From Thiodiazotropha sp040507005 (GTDB taxonomy: Bacteria > Pseudomonadota > Gammaproteobacteria > Chromatiales > Chromatiaceae): 64,000 nucleotides of DNA. The position numbers and the translations under genes are program-made. The stretch covers positions 1 to 64,000 of the forward strand of contig JBEVVS010000145.1 of the NCBI GenBank assembly GCA_040507005.1, in the 5' to 3' direction. Shown piece by piece: positions 34,398-43,804 of the stretch (the stretch's first letter is position 1; each line of letters starts with the position of its first letter). The notes beneath the pieces were generated by a model, which was given only the letters and a program-made list of their open reading frames with translations, made no database searches and had not been told where the DNA came from.

Positions 34398-35012
34398 TTA
34401 ATCCTTTTCCAGGGTAAGCATCATACGCATCAGATGGGACAGGGAATCGGCCTGCATCTTCTCCATGACCCTGGAACGATGGGCCTCGACAGTGGAGAGA
34501 GTGATGCCTAGCTGTTCAGAGATATTCTTATTGCGCATACCGCTGATCACCAGGTCGAGGACCTCCCTCTCCCGGGGCGTGAGCTGATTCAGATGCTCGC
34601 GAATCTCCGACAGACGTGAGGCCTCTCCACGCCGCTCCGCATCCTTCTCGATGGCACGGTGCACACTGTCAAGCAGGATCTGATCACGGAAGGGTTTTTC
34701 GATAAAGTTCACCGCCCCGGCCTGAACCGCACGCACCGCCATGGGCACATCCCCATGCCCGGTGATGATAATCACCGGGGGATGAATCGGTTGCTCGGCG
34801 AGTTTCTCCTGCATATCGAGTCCGCTCATGCCCGGCATACGAATATCCACCACCAGGCAACCCGGCAGAGACTCATCAAACTGATCCAGGTAGTCACCCG
34901 CCGAAGCATAGCAGACAACTGGCAAGCCAACCGATTCGAATAGCAATTTCAGGGCGCCGCGCACCTCTTCATCATCGTCAACGACGAATACCGTCGGCTG
35001 TGACTGCTCCAC
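34398..35012 (-). CDS. FixJ/TtrR-type response regulator
   Basis: A 204-residue regulator with receiver domain (VVDDDEEV at 10-17, phospho-acceptor Asp56 in LVVDIRMPGMSG, Lys in FIEKPF) and a LuxR-type helix-turn-helix (LTPREREVLDLVISGMRNKNISEQLGITLSTVEAH, from about 139). The GTG start overlaps the kinase stop codon (TAGTG). In tetrathionate respiration the pair TtrS/TtrR controls ttrBCA; no ttr structural genes are adjacent, so the target here may be soxB or the molybdoenzyme operon. Target is inference. Confidence 0.85.
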   Translation of the reverse strand: MEQSQPTVFVVDDDEEVRGALKLLFESVGLPVVCYASAGDYLDQFDESLPGCLVVDIRMPGMSGLDMQEKLAEQPIHPPVIIITGHGDVPMAVRAVQAGAVNFIEKPFRDQILLDSVHRAIEKDAERRGEASRLSEIREHLNQLTPREREVLDLVISGMRNKNISEQLGITLSTVEAHRSRVMEKMQADSLSHLMRMMLTLEKD

Positions 35013-37177
35013 TAGCTTGCCTCCGTGTTGAATGGCAGATAGAAGTTAAACTCGGCACCCTCCTCGCAGGCCGGATTGAGTGAGAGTTTACCACCGTGGG
35101 CCTCAATGATCCCGTAGCTGATGGATAGACCTAAACCCATGCCTTGGGATTTTCCAGTCACAAAGGGATCAAACAGGGTATTGGCCAGCTCAGCTTTGAC
35201 CCCGGGTCCGTTATCGCGCACGATCACCGCGATGGATTTGTTGCCCTTGTTCTGGGTGCCGATATAGAGCTTGCGCTCACCGCTGCGCTTCTCCGACAAG
35301 GACTCGATGGCGTTTCGCGCCAGGTTCAGGATCACCTGTTCAATCTGTATCGGTTGCAGTGGAATCGAGGGCAAGGGTTCATGCAGATCGAGCTCCAGTT
35401 TTACCTCTTCCCTTCTGACATCCGGCCATATCAATACTGCAACTGCATTCACCAGATCGTTGATATCACCCTTGGTTCGCTCCAACGGTTCCTTGCGCAC
35501 AAGCCGTCGCAGTTGCCGAATGATCTCTCCCGCGCGATCCGCTTGAGAGGCGATGCGCTCCATCACGTCGACACAGACATCGATATTCGAACTATCTGTT
35601 TCCAGGAGTCGGATGCTCGCCTGAGCATTGGTAGAGATCGCTGTCAGGGGCTGATTGAGTTCATGGGCGATACCCGAGGCCATCTCACCCAAGGTACTCA
35701 GCCGTCCCGCCCTGGCCAGTTCTATTTGGTGTTGACGCGCCTCCTCCTCGGCCCGTTTACGGCGTGTTATATCGCGAAATACCACCACACTCCCCACTGT
35801 CTTCCCGCTGTCGTCCCATATGGGAGTACTGCTGTATTCCACCGGAAAACTGCTGCCGTCCTTATGCCAGAAGACATCGTCGGAGACATAGCGTGCCTGG
35901 TTCTCGCGGAAGGTCTGGTAGACCGGGCACTCTTCAGCCTTGTGGGGTGAACCGTCCGCATGGGTATGATGCAGGATCTCATGCTGATTTCGACCGATGA
36001 CATCGAATGCCTTCCATCCGGTGATGCGCTCCGCCGCGCGATTGAAAAACGTGGATCGGCCCAACAGATCGACACCGTAGATACCATCCGCAACCGAATC
36101 CAGTATCAGTTCGTGCTGCATCTCCAAGCGCTCTTTTGCCTTCTTGATCGCCTGGTTAAGGCGCATTACCCAGAGGGTCATCACGATCATGAACAGCAGC
36201 ATGATCAAGCCACCCAGAAACCAGTACCAATAGCGGCTGATGGCATCCGAGAAGGTAAACTTGCCAAGATACTGGTAGGGCGGCAGCTTGAGGGTCATGA
36301 AAAGGTCATGTACCGGCTGATAGTCTAGGGGTATGGTCCAACCAGCATAGTTTCCGGCTAGGGCGGCAGCATGGTCGTGATGCATATTCAGCAGCGCCAC
36401 CACCACCTTCTGTGCCAGGCTGTCAGCGGTGTGGGCCACTTTGCTGAATGGCCACTCGGGATAGAGACGGGTGCTCAGGGCAAACGGAAACTCGGCCACA
36501 CTTTGCGGATTGACGATACGAAAGTCTTCAAGATCGATGGTGCCGGCAGTTGCCATGCGCTCCAGGATATCGGTACGTACGGTGCCGACATCCACCTCAC
36601 CTTTGAGCACCGCCAACACCACCCGGTCGTGGATACCGCCAAAACGCAGTGCCTTCAGATCGCTGTAGGGATCTATCCCCTTCTCCACCATCTCCCGCAT
36701 CGCCATCTGAAAGCCACCCAATGAGGTGGTATCGACCGCCATCATAGTATGGCCACGCAGATCCTCGAGGGTATTGATCTCCGGGTGATCACTTCGGGTA
36801 AAGATGACACCGCCAAAAATCTTGTAGGGCACATCATTGCGTCGGTTGTATAGCGTGGCGATCCGGGAGACACGGTAACTCACTTCCAGATTGACATAGA
36901 TACCTGGATTGACCAACACAAAATCGATCTCCCCCTTCTCCACCGCCGGATTGACCTCATCGAATTTCAAAGGCTTGATAACAAACTTATGGGTGGGTAT
37001 GTGGTAGCTAAGGAAGTGAGCGGTGGGACTCCACATTCTCAATGTTGCCTTGTCGCCACGATGACTCAGCACACCGATGCGCACCTCCTCCTCTTTGGCC
37101 TGCAGCGGTGCGATGCAGAGTGACATAAGCACCAGAATAAACAGCCATAATTTGTGGTTATGCTGAAGAGTTGTCAT
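35012..37177 (-). CDS. TtrS-like hybrid: PhnD-type periplasmic sensor, PAS domain and histidine kinase
   Basis: A 721-residue kinase. Signal or anchor at 10-27; PhnD-like binding domain about 28-300 (VRIGVLSHRGDKATLRMWSPTAHFL ... FVLVNPGIYVNLE); TM at about 316-337; PAS 345-465 (MQHELILDSVADGIYGVD ... FRDITRRK); HisKA with His in GIAHELNQPLTAIS (about 505); HATPase with NLARNAIES, DNGPGV and GLGLSIS. The Psi-type architecture of a binding domain fused to the kinase is that of TtrS and related sulfur or arsenic sensors. It likely senses a periplasmic oxyanion; which one is unknown. Confidence 0.87.
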   Translation of the reverse strand: MTTLQHNHKLWLFILVLMSLCIAPLQAKEEEVRIGVLSHRGDKATLRMWSPTAHFLSYHIPTHKFVIKPLKFDEVNPAVEKGEIDFVLVNPGIYVNLEVSYRVSRIATLYNRRNDVPYKIFGGVIFTRSDHPEINTLEDLRGHTMMAVDTTSLGGFQMAMREMVEKGIDPYSDLKALRFGGIHDRVVLAVLKGEVDVGTVRTDILERMATAGTIDLEDFRIVNPQSVAEFPFALSTRLYPEWPFSKVAHTADSLAQKVVVALLNMHHDHAAALAGNYAGWTIPLDYQPVHDLFMTLKLPPYQYLGKFTFSDAISRYWYWFLGGLIMLLFMIVMTLWVMRLNQAIKKAKERLEMQHELILDSVADGIYGVDLLGRSTFFNRAAERITGWKAFDVIGRNQHEILHHTHADGSPHKAEECPVYQTFRENQARYVSDDVFWHKDGSSFPVEYSSTPIWDDSGKTVGSVVVFRDITRRKRAEEEARQHQIELARAGRLSTLGEMASGIAHELNQPLTAISTNAQASIRLLETDSSNIDVCVDVMERIASQADRAGEIIRQLRRLVRKEPLERTKGDINDLVNAVAVLIWPDVRREEVKLELDLHEPLPSIPLQPIQIEQVILNLARNAIESLSEKRSGERKLYIGTQNKGNKSIAVIVRDNGPGVKAELANTLFDPFVTGKSQGMGLGLSISYGIIEAHGGKLSLNPACEEGAEFNFYLPFNTEAS

Positions 37178-37232
37178 GCAGTGAGGTTATGTGAATTCCC
37201 TATTGCTGACAAGGGACAGCTAAAATCGCAGA

Positions 37233-38069
37233 TCAAATGGCGTAGAGAGCGGCTATCTCCTGTTTCCAAAGCGTATCGTCGATGGTCTCCAAAACCATCG
37301 GTATATCTTCGAATCTTGGATCGTGCATGATATAGCGGAACACCTCCCACCCGAGCCTACCCTGCCCTAGACTATGGTGGCGATCGACCCTGGCACCCAG
37401 CTCCGGCTTACTGTCGTTGAGGTGCATAGCGCGTAGATATTGGAAACCCACAACCCGTTCGAATTCGGCGAATGTGTTGTCGCAGGCCGCTTCAGTTCTT
37501 AAGTCGTATCCAGCCACAAAGGTATGACAGGTATCGAGACAGACACCGACCCGGCTCTTATCCTCGACCGCATCGATAATCGATGCCAGGTGTTCGAAAC
37601 GATACCCCAGAGTACTTCCCTGACCTGCGGTATTCTCAATCACCGCGGTTATGCCCTGGGTCTGCTCCAGAACCAGATTGATCGAATCGGCAACCCGCTG
37701 CAGACTCTCCTCCTCACTGATCTTGCGCAGTGTCGCGCCGGGATGAAAGTTGAGCAGTGACAGTCCAAGCTGTTCGCACCGCTGCATCTCATCAAGAAAG
37801 GCGGCTCTCGATTTCTCCAGACCCTCCTCTTCGGGATGTCCCAGATTGATTAGGTAGCTGTCGTGGGGAAGTACGTGCTCGGCTGAGATTCCCACAAGAT
37901 CTAAATTCTCCCTAAAGGCCAGGATCGATTGGTCAGTCAGGGGTTTGGCATGCCATTGGCGCTGGTTCTTGGTAAACAGGGCAAACGCCTTGGCGCCGAT
38001 CTCCTGGGCATTTAATGGGGCATTTTGCACGCCTCCCGAGGCACTGACATGGGCACCGACATACTTCAT
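37233..38069 (-). CDS. nfo: Endonuclease IV (AP endonuclease)
   Basis: A 278-residue trinuclear-zinc endonuclease that cuts abasic sites in base-excision repair. Family signatures: KYVGAHVSASGGVQNAP at the start, VLPHDSYLINLGHP, NFHPGA, AVIENTAGQGSTLG, GVCLDTCHTFVAGYDL, HLNDSKPELGARVDRHHSLGQG and VLETIDDT near the end. Full family length. Unrelated to the following sensor gene, from which it is separated by 55 bases. Confidence 0.95.
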   Translation of the reverse strand: MKYVGAHVSASGGVQNAPLNAQEIGAKAFALFTKNQRQWHAKPLTDQSILAFRENLDLVGISAEHVLPHDSYLINLGHPEEEGLEKSRAAFLDEMQRCEQLGLSLLNFHPGATLRKISEEESLQRVADSINLVLEQTQGITAVIENTAGQGSTLGYRFEHLASIIDAVEDKSRVGVCLDTCHTFVAGYDLRTEAACDNTFAEFERVVGFQYLRAMHLNDSKPELGARVDRHHSLGQGRLGWEVFRYIMHDPRFEDIPMVLETIDDTLWKQEIAALYAI

Positions 38070-38136
38070 ACAGACCTTCTACATGAATCAGTCGTCGACC
38101 ACAAACAGATTTTATTCCATGGTGCCGCGGTCTTAT

Positions 38137-38763
38137 TTAAAACGGCTCTGTCAACAACAGCTTCATGGCGAGCAGGCAAAAGATGGCGGCAGCGACCCGA
38201 TGCATGGTGCGCTGTGCCGTATCGGAACGCTTGAGCCAGGGACTGATGATAGCCGCCAATTCGGCAATGCCGCCAAACACCAGCAGTGTGGCGAGAATGA
38301 AAACAAAGCCGAAACTGATCATTTGCAGCACGATTGGGCCGGTACCAGGTAGTGCGAACTGAGGCAGTAGTGCGAGAAAAAACAGCGAGACCTTGGGATT
38401 GGTTACATTCATGATGATACCCCGGCGGTAGACCTTCCAGGGCGCAAGCTCCGCTTGATCCTGTAGTGACAAGCGGCTGTTGGATCTCTGAATGAAGCGC
38501 CAAGCCAAATAGAACAGATAGGCGGCACCGACTATTTTCAGCAGATTGAACGCTACTTCGGATGTCTGAAACAGCGCAGCGACACCCAGGGAAACCGCAA
38601 TCGTATGTACAAGTAAACCGGTTGAAAAACCCAAGGTTGCATACCAGCCTGTGGCTTTTCCATGGAGTGCGGATTGGGTCAGAACAAACAGATTATCCGG
38701 CCCGGGTACAAGAGCCAGGACGACCGCGGTGACAAACAGTGCGAGTAGATTTTCCAGCATCAT
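38137..38763 (-). CDS. LysE/RhtB-family exporter
   Basis: A 208-residue membrane protein with six predicted helices that exports amino acids or homoserine-lactone-like compounds by proton exchange. It starts MMLENLLALFVTAVVLALVPGPDNLFVLTQSALHG, carrying the family PGPD(N/F) motif, followed by STGLLVHTIAVSLGVA. The MNVTNPKVSLFFLALLPQF segment in the middle is also diagnostic. The substrate cannot be predicted. It lies nine bases after the glycerophosphodiesterase gene, so the two may be co-transcribed. Confidence 0.88.
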   Translation of the reverse strand: MMLENLLALFVTAVVLALVPGPDNLFVLTQSALHGKATGWYATLGFSTGLLVHTIAVSLGVAALFQTSEVAFNLLKIVGAAYLFYLAWRFIQRSNSRLSLQDQAELAPWKVYRRGIIMNVTNPKVSLFFLALLPQFALPGTGPIVLQMISFGFVFILATLLVFGGIAELAAIISPWLKRSDTAQRTMHRVAAAIFCLLAMKLLLTEPF

Positions 38764-38772
38764 GGATCAATA

Positions 38773-39924
38773 TCAAGACTTGATAGTCTGCAAAAACAGA
38801 GATCTAGCCTCAACCCCTATATCCGGCTGATTGAAAAATATTCCATCCACGCCTTGATGGAAAAGCTGCATGGCCTGACTTTCCAACCTCTCCCGCCATA
38901 ACTTGCTGGACGACTGGACCGAAGAGACTGTTTCACACAATGGATAGGCATGCACCTGCATACCACAGGTGTGTGCATTGTCGATAATAGAGGTATCTTC
39001 CAGTATCGATTTAGAAAACAGGTTATCAATCCACATAGCTATCCCCGTTGCATAGTGTTGAGCCATCCAATCGGTTGCTTCAGGCAGTGAGAGTGCCTGA
39101 TAACCTCGCTCAGTTACCCCGTCTACAATATCAGGGAGTTCGGCATAATATTTCTCGAGATCGTCTCTTCGATCGCGATGGTAGATAAAATCATAGGGTA
39201 TGGAGAAATTACCTTCAGGGAGAATCAGCTCCCCTGTTATATCTCCTATCAACTGAATCAGTGGAAGCTCAAGTCCATACTCGGGCATAATCTGATCATG
39301 CAGTTCTATCAGGTTGGCAACCTCAAAAGATTGGATATAGATACGCTCGGGTGAAGTAAACGACTCCTGCTGCAGCACTTCAATCAATATCCGACCAATC
39401 GATTGCCGGATAGGTGCTCCATCAAGATAACACCCTTCCATTGCGTAATAGGTCGGTAGCTTTGTCTCCGGATAGATGCCGATCTTCAAGCCACTCCTTT
39501 TCTCCTCATCTCTGACCAATGCAAGGATCTCTTCAAGGGTGGGAATTGGATAGAGCCCCGGGTCTGCACCTGGCAGTGGGAGACCATCGGCTTGACTCCA
39601 GATACAAGTCAGGCGTTTGATCTCTGCAAGGTCGAAGTCTTCGCAAAACCACCCTCTGCGTCGCATACCATCAACCAGCTTGGTGGTATACCGATCAGCG
39701 AACTCGGGATGGTGCGCAATATCAGTGGTGCAGCCCAACTCATTGTCATGTCGTGCAATCAGGCGTCCATCCCGGGTCAAGACCAGGTCGGGCTCGATAA
39801 AATCGGCACCCATCTCGATCGCCAATCGATAGGAGGCCAAGGTATGTTCCGGAAGATATCCGCATGCCCCACGGTGGCCGATGACCAGGGGCCTAATTTC
39901 CTCACCAGCTAGTAACCGCTTCAT
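38773..39924 (-). CDS. glpQ: Glycerophosphodiester phosphodiesterase
   Basis: A 383-residue enzyme hydrolysing glycerophosphodiesters to glycerol 3-phosphate and an alcohol. Catalytic region: IGHRGACGYLPEHTLASY (first His), GADFIEPDLVLTRDGRLIARHDNELGCTT (Glu, Asp and second His), then TKLPTYYAMEG and C-terminal HAYPLCETV. No signal peptide is apparent from the ATG at 39924, so it may act in the cytoplasm, unlike classical GlpQ. A TTG 14 codons upstream is less likely. Confidence 0.87.
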   Translation of the reverse strand: MKRLLAGEEIRPLVIGHRGACGYLPEHTLASYRLAIEMGADFIEPDLVLTRDGRLIARHDNELGCTTDIAHHPEFADRYTTKLVDGMRRRGWFCEDFDLAEIKRLTCIWSQADGLPLPGADPGLYPIPTLEEILALVRDEEKRSGLKIGIYPETKLPTYYAMEGCYLDGAPIRQSIGRILIEVLQQESFTSPERIYIQSFEVANLIELHDQIMPEYGLELPLIQLIGDITGELILPEGNFSIPYDFIYHRDRRDDLEKYYAELPDIVDGVTERGYQALSLPEATDWMAQHYATGIAMWIDNLFSKSILEDTSIIDNAHTCGMQVHAYPLCETVSSVQSSSKLWRERLESQAMQLFHQGVDGIFFNQPDIGVEARSLFLQTIKS

Positions 39925-40070
39925 AAAAAATTCTTTTTTAATCGAGTTGGCCAAGGTACCGGGCAAACAGGTGACAGTTGCTTAACTCGCCACAATCAGT
40001 GCGCATCTCTAAAGACATTAGGTTATATTTGGCCGCTGATAAACGGATTGAGAAACTCAGGATCTCAAAC

Positions 40071-40811
40071 ATGGTGAAAAACCCGCTCGCAGGTGCAAGC
40101 TATCTGCTCAGGGGGCTCGGATTGCTCAACAAACCCGGTCTGCGCCCTTTTGTATTGATTCCATTGGCCATCAATATCATTGTCTTCAGCTTATTGATCT
40201 GGCTCGGCATCGATCAATTCGAGCAGTTGATGGACCGTTTCCTTCCCGATGACGAGAGCTGGCTCGCCTGGCTGCGTTGGCTGTTGTGGCCCCTGTTTGC
40301 CATCACCCTGGTGTTGATTATTTTCTATACCTTCACCGTGATCGCCAACCTCATTGCCTCTCCGTTCAATGGGTTGCTAGCGGAAAAGGTCGAACTCTAT
40401 CTGGGCGGCGAACTCCCGAATCAAGCAAGCGGGGCCAAACAGATGGTCAAGGATGTGGTGCCCTCACTGCTGTCGGAACTGCGCAAACTGCTCTATTTTC
40501 TGCTGCGCGCCATCCCCCTGTTGATACTCTTCCTGATACCCGGCATCAACATCCTGGCACCCTTTCTTTGGATGGCCTTCAGCGCCTGGTTCCTCGCCGT
40601 AGAGTATGGCGACTACCCGATGGCCAATCACAAACTGGCCTTCAAACAGCAGCATAGACGCTTGAAACAGGCCCGTTTCTCATCCCTCACCTTCGGTGGC
40701 GGTTTGACCTTGATGATGATGATACCCATCCTCAACTTCGTTGCCATGCCGGCCGCCGTCGCCGGCGCCACGCTCTTCTGGCATGAACAGCTGCGGTATC
40801 TTGAGAGTTGA
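40071..40811 (+). CDS. cysZ: CysZ-type sulfate transporter / EI24-family membrane protein
   Basis: A 246-residue inner-membrane protein with four strong hydrophobic regions (about 27-50, 72-97, 140-175, 210-235). It begins NPLAGASYLLRGLGLLNKPGLRPFVLIPLAIN and contains NLIASPFNGLLAEKVE and GDYPMANHKLAFKQQHRRLKQ, typical of CysZ, which admits sulfate for assimilation. The ATG at 40071 has AGGA nine bases upstream; the frame extends 31 codons further without support. Its stop lies one base before inverted-repeat element copy 2. Confidence 0.85.
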   Translation: MVKNPLAGASYLLRGLGLLNKPGLRPFVLIPLAINIIVFSLLIWLGIDQFEQLMDRFLPDDESWLAWLRWLLWPLFAITLVLIIFYTFTVIANLIASPFNGLLAEKVELYLGGELPNQASGAKQMVKDVVPSLLSELRKLLYFLLRAIPLLILFLIPGINILAPFLWMAFSAWFLAVEYGDYPMANHKLAFKQQHRRLKQARFSSLTFGGGLTLMMMIPILNFVAMPAAVAGATLFWHEQLRYLES

Positions 40812-40981
40812 GTCCGCAAATGAACGCAAATAAGATTCAAGTGCGGACTACAGAACCCCTAAATGCAGAAAAACAGATGCACCTTTTCCGAGGTGCTGGT
40901 GGTTCACAATAGGTAATACTCGAGGTGGCCATCATGTTAATCCGGAATAGCATTTGCGTTCATTCGCGTTCATTTGCGGAC
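40812..40981. repeat. MITE-like inverted-repeat element, copy 2 (170 bp)
   Basis: Left end GTCCGCAAATGAACGCAAAT (40812-40831), right end built from ATTTGCGTTC-ATTCGCGTTC-ATTTGCGGAC (40952-40981), i.e. a tandem of a 10-base unit. The interior differs from copy 1 and has no gene. It sits between cysZ and the aminotransferase gene, touching both 3' ends. Confidence 0.7.
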
Positions 40982-40997
40982 ATCTTTCCTCCCGATC

Positions 40998-42158
40998 TCA
41001 GCTCCCGAGAAAGGCGCCAATGCGTTCAACCCCCTCCCGCAGGCGCTCCAGGTCGGTGGTATAGGCGAAGCGCAGATGGGATTTTGGTTGATTGAAGCCG
41101 AAATCCAGCCCCGGCGTGACCGCCACACCCGCTTCATGCAGGAGCCGCTGGGCAAATACCTGACTGTCATCGCACAATTCACCGCAACCCGCATAGAGAT
41201 AGAAGGCCCCCTGGGGGGTTACCGGGATGGCGAACCCCAAGTCGCGCAAGGCCGGAAGCAGAAAGTCACGCCGCGCCTGGAAGGCTTGGCGACGCTGCTC
41301 CAGGATCTCCATCGCTGGGGATGAGAATGCGCTCATTGCGGCATGCTGAGAGAGGGTCGGCGCCGAGAGAAAGATATTCTGTGCCAGGCGGTCGATTGGG
41401 TCGATGAAGGCTTCCGGGGCAACCAGCCAGCCGAGCCGCCACCCGGTCATCCCGAAAAATTTGGAAAAGCTGTTGATGACGAACAGGTTATCGGCGAATC
41501 GCAGTGCCGTACCTCCCACTTCGTCGTAGACCAATCCCTGGTAGATCTCATCGACGATCAACACCCCCCCCAAACGCTCGACCGTGGCATGCAGCCTTCG
41601 CATCTCATCATCGGCGATCAGGGTACCGGTCGGATTGGAGGGCGATGCCACCAACACCGCCTTGGTATCTTCACGCCATGCCTGCTCCAGCAACTCTGCC
41701 GTCAGCTGATAACCCGTCTCCGGACCCACGTTCACGGCCACGGCTATCCCGTCCACCAACTCCACGAAGTGTCGGTTGCAGGGATAGCCGGGATCTGCAA
41801 GCAACACCGACTCACCCGGATTGATCAGTACGCTCATGATCAGTTGCAGGGCGCCGGAGGATCCGGGTGTGACCACTACCCGCTGCGGATCCAGATCGAC
41901 GCTATAGTGATCCCGGTAGTGATCGGCAATCCCCTGACGCAGGGCTGGCAGGCCTTTCGCGGGGGTATAGTGGACATCTCCCGTCGCCAGTGCAGCCTGT
42001 CCTGCGGCGACAACCGGTTCGGGTGTATCGAAGTCTGGTTCTCCTATCTCCATATGAATGATGGTGCGACCCTCGGCCTCCAAACGCCTGGCCTGGGCCA
42101 ACAGATCCATGACATAGAATGGAGCGATGCGTTGCATGCGCCTGGCAATCTTGCTCAT
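40998..42158 (-). CDS. PLP-dependent aminotransferase, class I/II (aspartate/aromatic type)
   Basis: A 386-residue fold-type-I enzyme. HMEIGEPDFDTPEPV at the N terminus, YTPAKGLPALRQGIADHY, SPSNPTGT (Asn near 177 contacting PLP), VDEIYQGLVY and SFSKFFGMTGWRLGW with the Schiff-base Lys (about 234), and RFAYTT with the carboxylate-binding Arg near the end. The amino-acid substrate is undetermined. It overlaps the HAD phosphatase gene by four bases, implying co-translation. Confidence 0.88.
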   Translation of the reverse strand: MSKIARRMQRIAPFYVMDLLAQARRLEAEGRTIIHMEIGEPDFDTPEPVVAAGQAALATGDVHYTPAKGLPALRQGIADHYRDHYSVDLDPQRVVVTPGSSGALQLIMSVLINPGESVLLADPGYPCNRHFVELVDGIAVAVNVGPETGYQLTAELLEQAWREDTKAVLVASPSNPTGTLIADDEMRRLHATVERLGGVLIVDEIYQGLVYDEVGGTALRFADNLFVINSFSKFFGMTGWRLGWLVAPEAFIDPIDRLAQNIFLSAPTLSQHAAMSAFSSPAMEILEQRRQAFQARRDFLLPALRDLGFAIPVTPQGAFYLYAGCGELCDDSQVFAQRLLHEAGVAVTPGLDFGFNQPKSHLRFAYTTDLERLREGVERIGAFLGS

Positions 42159-42928
42159 GGATCTGATTTTCCGTGCAGTGCCCGCAGCAAGGCTATATCG
42201 ACGAACATATGCCCATCCGCCTCACCGGACATCACCTGGAAGGGTTGATCGGGCTCACCGAACTGATCGATCACCAGGCTAGCCCCGTTGAAGTCATCCT
42301 CAGCGGTGTAGCCATTGGTGGTTACCAGAATCGAGTCGATCCCGGCGTGGCTCGCGGATCTTACCCCATTGCGGGAATCCTCGAGGGCGAGACAGGCATC
42401 CGCCTGCAGATCCAGGCGTTGCATCGCCCAAAGATAGATATCCGGGGCCGGTTTTTTTGCTGCCACGATATCACCCGCTGCGATCACCTCGAACCAGCTC
42501 TCCGCATCCGGGTCGAGACTGTGTTGCAGCAGGGCACTGACGTTGGCCGGGGTGGTGGTGGTGGCGATGGCCAGGCGCAGTCCCGCCTGCCGGGCATCGC
42601 TCAGCAGACGTTTGACACCGATGCGCATCGGTATCAGGCCCTGTGACAACATATTGGTGTAGTGTTGCGTCTTACTGGCATGCAGCGCAGCAATGAAGTC
42701 ATCCAGATCATCCGGTCTCCGGTAATCCCGATTGTAGTGATCCAGATAGTGGCGGATTCGCTCCTTGCCGCCAGTCACCGCCAGCAGCTCGCCGTATAGC
42801 GCAACCGACCACTCCCAATCCAGGCCCGCCTCTTCAAAGGCCCGGTTGAAGGCCACCCGGTGGCCGTCACGCTCGGTATCGGCAAGGGTGCCGTCCACGT
42901 CAAATATCAATGCCTCTAATTCAGCCAT
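42155..42928 (-). CDS. cbbY: HAD-superfamily phosphatase of the CbbY type
   Basis: A 257-residue hydrolase: motif I ALIFDVDGTLADTERDGHRVAFN (Asp nucleophile), a four-helix cap, motif II IATTTTPANV, motif III Lys in AAKKPAPDIYLWA and motif IV CLALEDSRNGVRSA. CbbY from autotrophs removes xylulose 1,5-bisphosphate, a Rubisco inhibitor, which would suit a chemolithoautotroph; no Calvin-cycle gene is in the window, so this is family inference. The ATG at 42928 sits behind GGTGGAG; a TTG four codons upstream is possible. Confidence 0.8.
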   Translation of the reverse strand: MAELEALIFDVDGTLADTERDGHRVAFNRAFEEAGLDWEWSVALYGELLAVTGGKERIRHYLDHYNRDYRRPDDLDDFIAALHASKTQHYTNMLSQGLIPMRIGVKRLLSDARQAGLRLAIATTTTPANVSALLQHSLDPDAESWFEVIAAGDIVAAKKPAPDIYLWAMQRLDLQADACLALEDSRNGVRSASHAGIDSILVTTNGYTAEDDFNGASLVIDQFGEPDQPFQVMSGEADGHMFVDIALLRALHGKSDP

Positions 42929-43262
42929 TACTCCACCCAAAATGCCAAAAAGCTAAGGTATTCTCCAACCGGGACGCTAGCTTAACTGCGCCAGCCAGGC
43001 AATAGACGGTCGTTGAGAACCATTTATTGGCGATGGCGTACCAGCTTACCGACAGGAGAATGGCGTGCAAAGTCGCCAAGAAGGGAAAAATCCACACAAA
43101 TCCTGCCCTGGGGCAAGCATTATGACAATATTGACCTTTAAATTCAGTCGATATGGACCAATCTTATAGATGGGAAGACGATTAACAAAGCAGACCCCGA
43201 TTTGTTGTTTCGTTCTTTCCTTTCTGGTATAGATATGCGCCTTCACTGAAGAGGTACCATGA

Positions 43263-43703
43263 ATGGCCCAGAAGAAAGCCAACACACAGGGGGCGAACTC
43301 CTTCGGAATCGAGCCCTACAAGTCCGCTAAGGGCGAAGAGTATATGAGCGATGCCCAAGAAGCTCATTTCCGCACCATCCTGGATGCATGGAAAGCCAAC
43401 TTGATGCAAGAAGTCGACCGTACCGTGCACCATATGCAGGATGAGGCCGCCAATTTTCCTGATCCCAACGATCGGGCGACCCAGGAATCTGAGTTCAGCC
43501 TGGAGCTGCGTACCCGTGACCGGGAGCGCAAATTGATCAAAAAGATCGATGAGGCCCTGGAAAAGCTCGACAACCACGATTATGGCTACTGCGAGTCCTG
43601 TGGGGTGGAGATCGGCATCAGACGTCTGGAGGCCCGTCCCACGGCAACCCAGTGCATCGATTGCAAAACCCTTGATGAGATTCGCGAAAAACAGATGGGC
43701 TAG
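43263..43703 (+). CDS. dksA: RNA polymerase-binding transcription factor DksA
   Basis: A 146-residue partner of ppGpp that enters the RNA polymerase secondary channel. The coiled-coil tip carries FPDPND (Asp67 and Asp70, the two functional Asp), flanked by helical arms, and the zinc finger is CESC...CIDC with 17 residues between the pairs. The ATG at 43263 has GAGG eight bases upstream. The dksA-gluQ order is conserved in many gammaproteobacteria. Confidence 0.95.
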   Translation: MAQKKANTQGANSFGIEPYKSAKGEEYMSDAQEAHFRTILDAWKANLMQEVDRTVHHMQDEAANFPDPNDRATQESEFSLELRTRDRERKLIKKIDEALEKLDNHDYGYCESCGVEIGIRRLEARPTATQCIDCKTLDEIREKQMG

Positions 43704-43726
43704 CACCCTCTTCAATGGGCTTCAGG

Positions 43727-43757
43727 AAAAACCGGCCAGGGCCGGTTTTTCTGTTTT
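43727..43757 (+). terminator. Terminator between dksA and gluQ
   Basis: AAAAACCGGC (43727-43736), loop CAGG, GCCGGTTTTT (43741-43750), then CTGTTTTT. Strong intrinsic terminator on the plus strand; it probably attenuates read-through from dksA into gluQ. Confidence 0.85.
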
Positions 43758-43804
43758 TGAGGCCCGCACCACACCCTTGAAGCCATTGGATTAGAGAGGC
43801 AAAG

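Noticed and set aside
42941..43262. Sigma-70 promoter TTGACC...TATGGA before dksA
   Set aside because: Spacer is only 15 bases, so I do not list it as a feature.
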